Shown: positions 60,221 to 64,000 of the stretch, piece by piece
How positions within the stretch are numbered: the first letter of the stretch is position 1
Layout: the number at the start of each line of letters is the position of its first letter
Source: Desulfitobacterium_A sp034927245
Lineage (GTDB): Bacteria; Bacillota; Desulfitobacteriia; Desulfitobacteriales; Desulfitobacteriaceae
Length of the DNA: 64,000 nt
Assembly (NCBI RefSeq): GCF_034927245.1
Contig: NZ_JAYFQK010000050.1
Span: forward strand, 55,006 to 119,005
Direction of reading: 5' to 3'
The notes under the pieces: model-generated
What the model was told of the DNA's origin: nothing
Database searches by the model: none
Seen by the model: the letters and a program-made list of their open reading frames with translations, nothing else
Program-made: the position numbers and the translations under genes

Positions 60221-60338
60221 TCTCCTTTTAACATGATAATGTGGCTTGTTTCTTATTCTCTATCTATAGAAACAAATCCTTTAGGCTTAGGATTAAATGT
60301 CTCCTAAATTCTGTTAAATCGTGTATCATGCTCTTGCC

Positions 60339-60962
60339 CTAGTTGGCCAACTCAAATAAAGCACTTTGCGTATTGTAGATAAAGACCTCCCCGGTCTCGA
60401 TGATGTAATACCAAGCCGCTATGGAAAGGGTCTTTTGTTGAACTTTTTCGCGAATAAATGGATAAGTCAGCAGGTTTTTAAGCTGTTCGACGGTATTAGC
60501 CTGTTCAGTCATCCATTCCCGCTTATCGACTTCCTCCTCCGAAACCTTGGCTAGAACTTGATCTTTCACTTTAGCGGCCAGTTCCAGCCATTTACGGGTA
60601 TGCGGAAGTGCCTTTAATTCGTCTTCAGATGCATACAACGACTTACATCCTCCACAGTTTGAATGTCCGCACACTACAATATTTCCTACATTAAGAATAT
60701 TTACGGCATATTCAATCGCTGATGTTGTTGCCAAATACTCTTCAGAATCTCGATAAGGAGGCACAATATTAGCAATGTTTCTGATGACAAACAACTCGCC
60801 CGGCAAGGTTCGCGTAATCAAATTGGGAATGAGCCTTGAATCCGAGCACCCAATAAACAAAGTATGGGGGTTTTGTTCCTTACTGAGCTTGCCGAAAAGC
60901 TCCCTATGTTCTTTAAAATCAGTTTCTCTAAATTTAACAATTCCTTTTAAAAGTTTCTCCAT
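60339..60962 (-). CDS. Beta-class carbonic anhydrase
   Basis: A 207-residue enzyme. The zinc ligands are C39 and H100/C103 (CSDSR and GHSNCGG), with the Asp41-Arg43 dyad of the active site. RNIANIVPPY is also typical. It interconverts CO2 and bicarbonate. It appears monocistronic, with a 118-bp gap to folD containing nothing recognised and a perfect 12-bp palindrome at its stop codon (60341-60352). Confidence 0.95.
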   Translation of the reverse strand: MEKLLKGIVKFRETDFKEHRELFGKLSKEQNPHTLFIGCSDSRLIPNLITRTLPGELFVIRNIANIVPPYRDSEEYLATTSAIEYAVNILNVGNIVVCGHSNCGGCKSLYASEDELKALPHTRKWLELAAKVKDQVLAKVSEEEVDKREWMTEQANTVEQLKNLLTYPFIREKVQQKTLSIAAWYYIIETGEVFIYNTQSALFELAN

Positions 60963-61171
60963 TTAATTCTTCACTCCCCATTCATTTCACACGCACTCAA
61001 GCTGTTAAGTTGAGTAATAGCACCTTGTAATAATTCTATTCATGGATTAGACTTACTTTTAGACCGTGAATTATATAACAACCGACTGAAAAGCGGATTA
61101 GATAACGAATTAAATTACAGAGAGCAAATTCAATATATTGAATTAATGAGTAAAACACAGGAGGATTTTCT

Positions 61172-61885
61172 ATGCGGTTGCGTACACAGCTTGCGCCGGT
61201 TCTGCTTTGTCTTTTTCTTGCCGGCTGTTCCTCTTCCACCGCTTCACACGTGAATACCATCACACTTAACACTGAAGCTGTTCCCGAAAACCTATCGGTT
61301 TACGTCAATGATGAGCCTCAAAAGGCTAAGACAAATAACGGCGATATTAACCTTTCTGTTCCCGCAGGTCAAACTAACCTTATTTCCGTAGAAACTGAAG
61401 AACCGGCCATTATTTACCAAGTTGAAGTAACGGATGAAACCAAAGAACCCGTCTCTCTTAAATTTGACCCCACAAAGAACCAAGAAATCATACAGCAAGT
61501 TTCGGATAGTCTGAATAGTTATTTTAAGGCGGTTAACAATAAGAAAAATGCTATTTCCTACTTATCTAAAGACTCCATCCTAGATCCCCAAAAACTTTAT
61601 AATCATTCCTATAAATCGGCAGTCCTTTATAGTACATCATTTAAGACCTCCAGTGTTAATAATAAGCCGGAACTGATTGTACGCGTTGACACCGAAAGTT
61701 CCAAAAGTCCATCATATACCTGGACCTACGAGTTCCGTTTACTTTTAGAAGATGGGAAATGGAAAATCTTCCATCAACGGTTATTATATGAGGTTCTCGA
61801 CGGAAATCTTTTTTATGAGAATGAAGCTGGAACCTATCCAGGCCCGCAATCTCCTGGGCCCAATGATATCGTCCTATCTTTTTAG
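61172..61885 (+). CDS. Hypothetical lipoprotein, 237 residues
   Basis: CAGGAGG lies seven bases before the ATG. The signal peptide ends with the lipobox LAGC (about 16-19), so it is probably a membrane-anchored surface lipoprotein. After a beta-rich segment, residues 110-215 resemble the NTF2-like or DUF4829-type fold seen in clostridial lipoproteins (TWTYEFRLLLEDGKWKIFHQ), but I cannot name the family. A 14-bp palindrome TTCAATATATTGAA lies 29 bp upstream and may be an operator. Confidence 0.7.
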   Translation: MRLRTQLAPVLLCLFLAGCSSSTASHVNTITLNTEAVPENLSVYVNDEPQKAKTNNGDINLSVPAGQTNLISVETEEPAIIYQVEVTDETKEPVSLKFDPTKNQEIIQQVSDSLNSYFKAVNNKKNAISYLSKDSILDPQKLYNHSYKSAVLYSTSFKTSSVNNKPELIVRVDTESSKSPSYTWTYEFRLLLEDGKWKIFHQRLLYEVLDGNLFYENEAGTYPGPQSPGPNDIVLSF

Positions 61886-61897
61886 GATGCTTAATGC

Positions 61898-62097
61898 GGA
61901 TAAAGGAAACTTACTTCAGGTAGAGTTTTGACTCCCGATAGTTCCGGTGGAACTATCGCACTTGTTTCTAAAGTTTAGTTGACTTATCCCCGAAGAGGAC
62001 AAGTCAGCTAAGCTTGCAGAGCAAGCAAGCTTCCTATGTCCAGGGACTTAGCGCCACTTATTTCCCACTTAATTAGTGGCGGTTAGTCATCGGATAC
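61898..62097 (+). repeat. Modular structured intergenic repeat, copy 3 (most complete)
   Basis: About 200 bp. It contains the outer stem (GGATAA/TTATCC, AACT/AGTT, ACTTCAG/CTAAAGT), the GAG/CTC hairpin, the CGATAGTTCC/GGAACTATCG hairpin, the second module (GGACA/TGTCC around AAGCTTGC repeats) and the third module (GACTTAGCGCCACT with AGTGGCGGTTAGTC). CGGATA flanks both ends. It fills most of the 310-bp gap 61886-62195, lying in the same direction as its neighbours, unlike copies 1 and 2. Confidence 0.9.
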
Positions 62098-62195
62098 ATT
62101 ATTTTTATCTATTTTTCCCTTCTTTGTTATAGCATTATATAATACTAATCGTCTACTTAAGGTAAAAGAAACAGCGGGTTAGGAAGGAGAATTTC

Positions 62196-62807
62196 ATGAT
62201 AATACGTGTGAAAAAAGCAATTGTAAAACAGATTATTGCAGCTTTCGTTTTCACGTTGATTGTTGGATGTTCCCCGGCCTCTGAAATAACACCGTCCTCT
62301 CAAAATCCCACAACATCTACTCCAATAACCGATACGGCCCAAGAATTATTACTAAACATGAAAAAGTTAGCAGAGCAAGGGAAGGTTATTAACGCCGATT
62401 TCCCCGTAAAAACCTCCAATCTTGAAGACGTAAAACGCAAGTGGGGAGAGCCCGATAAAACCGATTGGGTCCCTGCGGCCAAAGGAAGTTATTCCACCTA
62501 TTCAAGTCATGGAATCGTAATTGGGTTTAATAAAGGATTACAAATCTTTGAGATGCGTTCCTTTGATAAACAACTTCAAATAATTACGCTTGCTAAGGCT
62601 AAAGAAATCTACGGGTCCCCAGCTTATGATGTAAAAGCCAATGGCGAAGAAATCATTGGCTATGCTGCCGGAGGAGAGTTTAAAATTGAGCTCGTTTTCC
62701 CACAACCAACGAGTCTGATGCAAGATCCCGTCCTGGATCATTATCTCGTTTTATATCCTCAAGGTACCGTAAATTCAATGGCAAACGATCCAGGGAGACA
62801 ATGGTAA
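62196..62807 (+). CDS. DUF4309/YjgB-like lipoprotein
   Basis: A 203-residue protein with signal peptide and lipobox VGC (about 23-25), a Thr/Ser/Pro-rich linker and a C-terminal domain. EQGKVINADFPVKTSNLEDVKRKWGEPD, then YSTYSSHGIVIGF and YAAGGEFKIELVFP are the DUF4309 pattern of Bacillus YjgB. The function is unknown; in Bacillus yjgB is in the forespore/envelope context. AAGGAGAA precedes the ATG. Confidence 0.82.
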   Translation: MIIRVKKAIVKQIIAAFVFTLIVGCSPASEITPSSQNPTTSTPITDTAQELLLNMKKLAEQGKVINADFPVKTSNLEDVKRKWGEPDKTDWVPAAKGSYSTYSSHGIVIGFNKGLQIFEMRSFDKQLQIITLAKAKEIYGSPAYDVKANGEEIIGYAAGGEFKIELVFPQPTSLMQDPVLDHYLVLYPQGTVNSMANDPGRQW

Positions 62808-62900
62808 AGGTATCCCGTAGCGTCCTAGCCACATGCATCTTCCTCTAGTTGCGAGAACACTGTGTTAAGTGAAATATCCCCTCCCTCATTTTATACATTT

Positions 62901-62945
62901 TGTACATTCTGGTCATACTGTACACAGGGTGCAGCATATGATAAT
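62901..62945 (+). promoter_or_regulatory. Putative promoter/operator of the toxin-antitoxin-like pair
   Basis: Two TGTACA palindromes (62901-62906 and 62919-62924), 18 bp apart start to start, precede a -10-like TATGAT (62937-62942). Paired half-sites over the promoter fit self-repression by an antitoxin. The -35 element is poor. Inference only. Confidence 0.4.
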
Positions 62946-62969
62946 ATTGGAGGTGAGGGAGGAATGACC

Positions 62970-63389
62970 ATGCTGACTGAATTACAGTTTACTGAGGCTA
63001 GGAAGCAATTTTCAACCCTGTATGACTCTGTCTTCAACTCTTTTAACCCTGCAATTGTTAATAGAAAACACACTGAACAAGTCGCAATGCTCCGAGTGGA
63101 TCTACTCAAGATGGTACTAGAGGATTACAAATTAATCCCGGAAATTATTCAAGAAGATGATGGATCAATAACACTTGCTCTTGATGCTCTTGAGATTTAT
63201 GTTAATAACTCGACATTAGAGTTAGCCACTAAAGACTTGGTCGAAGACCTTAAACTATATGCCCAAGATTATTCAAACCGTTCCCAATTATTTCTTCATG
63301 CCCCAAACCGAATACACCATTTCCCGTATATATTGAAAATTATGCTATGTGAAAATGACGATGAAATTCGTACTTTGATAGGGTCGTAA
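62970..63389 (+). CDS. Putative antitoxin, Phd/YefM-like N-terminus
   Basis: I start at ATG 62970, seven bases after GGGAGG; an ATG six bases earlier touches that site. The 139-residue product begins with ELQFTEARKQFSTLYDSV, then PAIVNRKHTEQVAMLRVDLL, which resembles the Phd/YefM antitoxin DNA-binding half. The C-terminal part, DDGSITLALDALEIYVNN with ATKDLVEDLKLYA, somewhat resembles HicB. It lies 3 bp before a HicA-like gene. The identity is inferred from pattern and context. Confidence 0.6.
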   Translation: MLTELQFTEARKQFSTLYDSVFNSFNPAIVNRKHTEQVAMLRVDLLKMVLEDYKLIPEIIQEDDGSITLALDALEIYVNNSTLELATKDLVEDLKLYAQDYSNRSQLFLHAPNRIHHFPYILKIMLCENDDEIRTLIGS

Positions 63390-63392
63390 GCT

Positions 63393-63617
63393 ATGACACC
63401 AAAGTTTGGAGATTTGAAACGTTATTGCGATAAGAACGGCTGGGTTATGGCTCGTAACACGGATCATTGGTACTATGAAAAAGTCCTCAATGATGGAACC
63501 CTTTTACGAACAAAGATAAGCCATGCCGTTAGTAAAGAGATTCCCAAAAATCTATGGGATAGAATTCTGCGCAAGCAACTTCATATATGTGAGAAGGACT
63601 TTTGGAAAGGACTTTAA
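63393..63617 (+). CDS. Putative HicA-like toxin
   Basis: A 74-residue basic protein with the layout of HicA mRNA interferases: GDLKRYCDKNGWVMARNTDHWYYEKVLNDG, then ISHAVSKEIPKNLWDRILRKQLHICEKDFW. His in TDHWYY occupies the place of the catalytic His in the usual GSHH motif, though the Gly-Ser is changed. HicA folds as a small RNA-binding domain. It follows the putative antitoxin by 3 bp, the reverse of the usual hicA-hicB order. Confidence 0.6.
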   Translation: MTPKFGDLKRYCDKNGWVMARNTDHWYYEKVLNDGTLLRTKISHAVSKEIPKNLWDRILRKQLHICEKDFWKGL

Positions 63618-63657
63618 TGGGTCCCGAAGAAAGTCTTTTTCTTATGACTAATTCTGT

Positions 63658-63915
63658 CTAATTATAATTTATCAGCCGATTGCCTAATGTATACAATTCT
63701 AAACAAGGTTCCATTTCCGCTTTATAGTATTTGTCATTTATAACCATAAATATCCCGGCTGGTTCAACTTTAACTATACTCCCATCATTCATTGTCAGAG
63801 TGAATTGTACCAACTGTCTGTCGCCTTCTCTGCCCGTATCATCCTCCTTATAAATAACAATAATAGCCTCTCGGCATTCGCCGAGGTAGATGGTTCAAGA
63901 CTTTGCTTGAACCAT
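63658..63915 (-). pseudogene. Small frame with an in-frame TGA at codon 7
   Basis: From ATG 63915, with AGGAGG (63933-63928) twelve bases upstream, the frame reads six codons, a TGA (63897-63895) and then 78 open codons to TAG 63658. The open part looks coding (DGSIVKVEPAGIFMVINDKYYKAEMEPCLEL). It could be a decayed gene, a chance frame, or a readthrough case. No family is recognised. A 9-bp hairpin lies directly after the TGA, and a perfect 11-bp inverted repeat spans it. The region 63618-64000 has no other gene. Confidence 0.35.
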
Positions 63916-63960
63916 CAATATTGAATTCCTCCTACTTTTCGGTAGGGGGTTTTCATTTTT
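63867..63960. other. Three consecutive hairpins
   Basis: CCTCTCGGC/GCCGAGG (63867-63886), GATGGTTCAAG/CTTGAACCATC (63889-63916) and CCTCCTAC/GTAGGGGG (63928-63949, then TTTTCATTTTT) follow one another. The last is an intrinsic terminator on the plus strand. On the minus strand its right arm contains AGGAGG, so it could hide a ribosome site. 63961-64000 shows nothing. Confidence 0.7.
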
Positions 63961-64000
63961 GGAAACACCAAATTGGAAATTCCCTCAGAAAATTTTTATT

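Noticed and set aside
60341..60352. Perfect 12-bp palindrome at the carbonic anhydrase stop
   Set aside because: It is explained by the codons for Leu-Ala-Asn-stop and lacks any promoter or T-run context.
63867..63960. The three hairpins as the end of an IS200/IS605-type element
   Set aside because: Subterminal hairpins fit, but no transposase or accessory gene fragment is present in the window and the ends cannot be defined.
1..64000. tRNA, rRNA, riboswitch or phage genes
   Set aside because: Scanning gaps by eye gave no cloverleaf, rRNA-like, T-box, or known riboswitch core and no phage structural gene; covariance searches were not possible here.

Overview
The window looks like chromosome of a Gram-positive, endospore-forming anaerobe of the Desulfitobacterium/Desulfosporosinus type (Peptococcaceae and relatives). 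The case rests on a dense set of sporulation genes (spoVAC-D-E-F, spoIIAA-AB-sigF, dacF, spoIIM, spo0A, spoIVB), strong GGAGG ribosome binding sites with frequent TTG starts, a NiFe hydrogenase paired with a split-Soret-type cytochrome, and a periplasmic nitrate reductase locus with multihaem c-type cytochromes. No rRNA, tRNA, CRISPR array or complete insertion sequence was seen.

Layout. 1-1.2 kb: the end of a NiFe-hydrogenase large subunit and a Tat-exported dihaem cytochrome. 1.2-9 kb (minus): DUF2953, an MBL hydrolase, scpB-scpA, an M50 protease, a five-part DHH-CBS-tRNA nucleotidyltransferase, a small unknown gene and a DUF1646 permease. 9.3-11.6 kb: an LCP protein and two small lineage-type genes. 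11.6-18.2 kb (minus): a split acyl-CoA dehydratase activase set directly behind spoVAF-E-D-C. 18.4-21.2 kb: spoIIAA-AB-sigF (plus), meeting dacF tail to tail. 21.3-26.2 kb: an FAD oxidoreductase, a B12-binding radical SAM protein, DUF2284, YdcF and a CoA-binding protein. 26.2-35.7 kb (minus): pdp, punA, deoB, xerD, yqzK, spoIIM, an endonuclease Q-like protein, nudF and an Xaa-Pro aminopeptidase. 35.9-49 kb (minus): spo0A, spoIVB, recN, argR, mnmM, nadK, tlyA, dxs, a CNNM-like gene, a PAP2-like gene, ispA, xseB, xseA and corA, which is the usual clostridial isoprenoid/DNA-repair neighbourhood. 49.2-58.5 kb (minus): a nitrate/nitrite respiration locus. 58.7-61 kb: fchA-folD and a beta carbonic anhydrase. 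61-64 kb: two lipoproteins, a toxin-antitoxin-like pair and a structured, apparently non-coding or decayed end.

The most interesting region is the nitrate/nitrite locus. One operon encodes NapD, a NapF/G-like ferredoxin, a shortened dihaem NapB-like lipoprotein, NapA, and a single protein that fuses a NapH-type membrane ferredoxin to a NapG-type ferredoxin with an internal Tat-like motif. A second operon encodes a tetrahaem NapC/NrfH-type quinol dehydrogenase and a seven-haem member of the hydroxylamine oxidoreductase (HAO) family, not an NrfA. Between them lies a two-component system whose sensor carries a CXXCH haem motif. Upstream of both operons is the same gapless promoter block: five 11-bp-phased YTAA repeats followed by TTAAGAA and CTTGyTA. 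This is the spacing expected of an OmpR/PhoB-type regulator site, so the two operons are probably co-regulated by the response regulator encoded between them.

A second notable element is a modular, strongly structured intergenic repeat present three times (about 9.2, 30.7 and 61.9 kb). Its hairpin modules are gained or lost independently, and its orientation relative to flanking genes is not fixed. Sporulation promoters with good sigma-G (spoVA) and sigma-H (spoIIA, spo0A) matches are readable directly.
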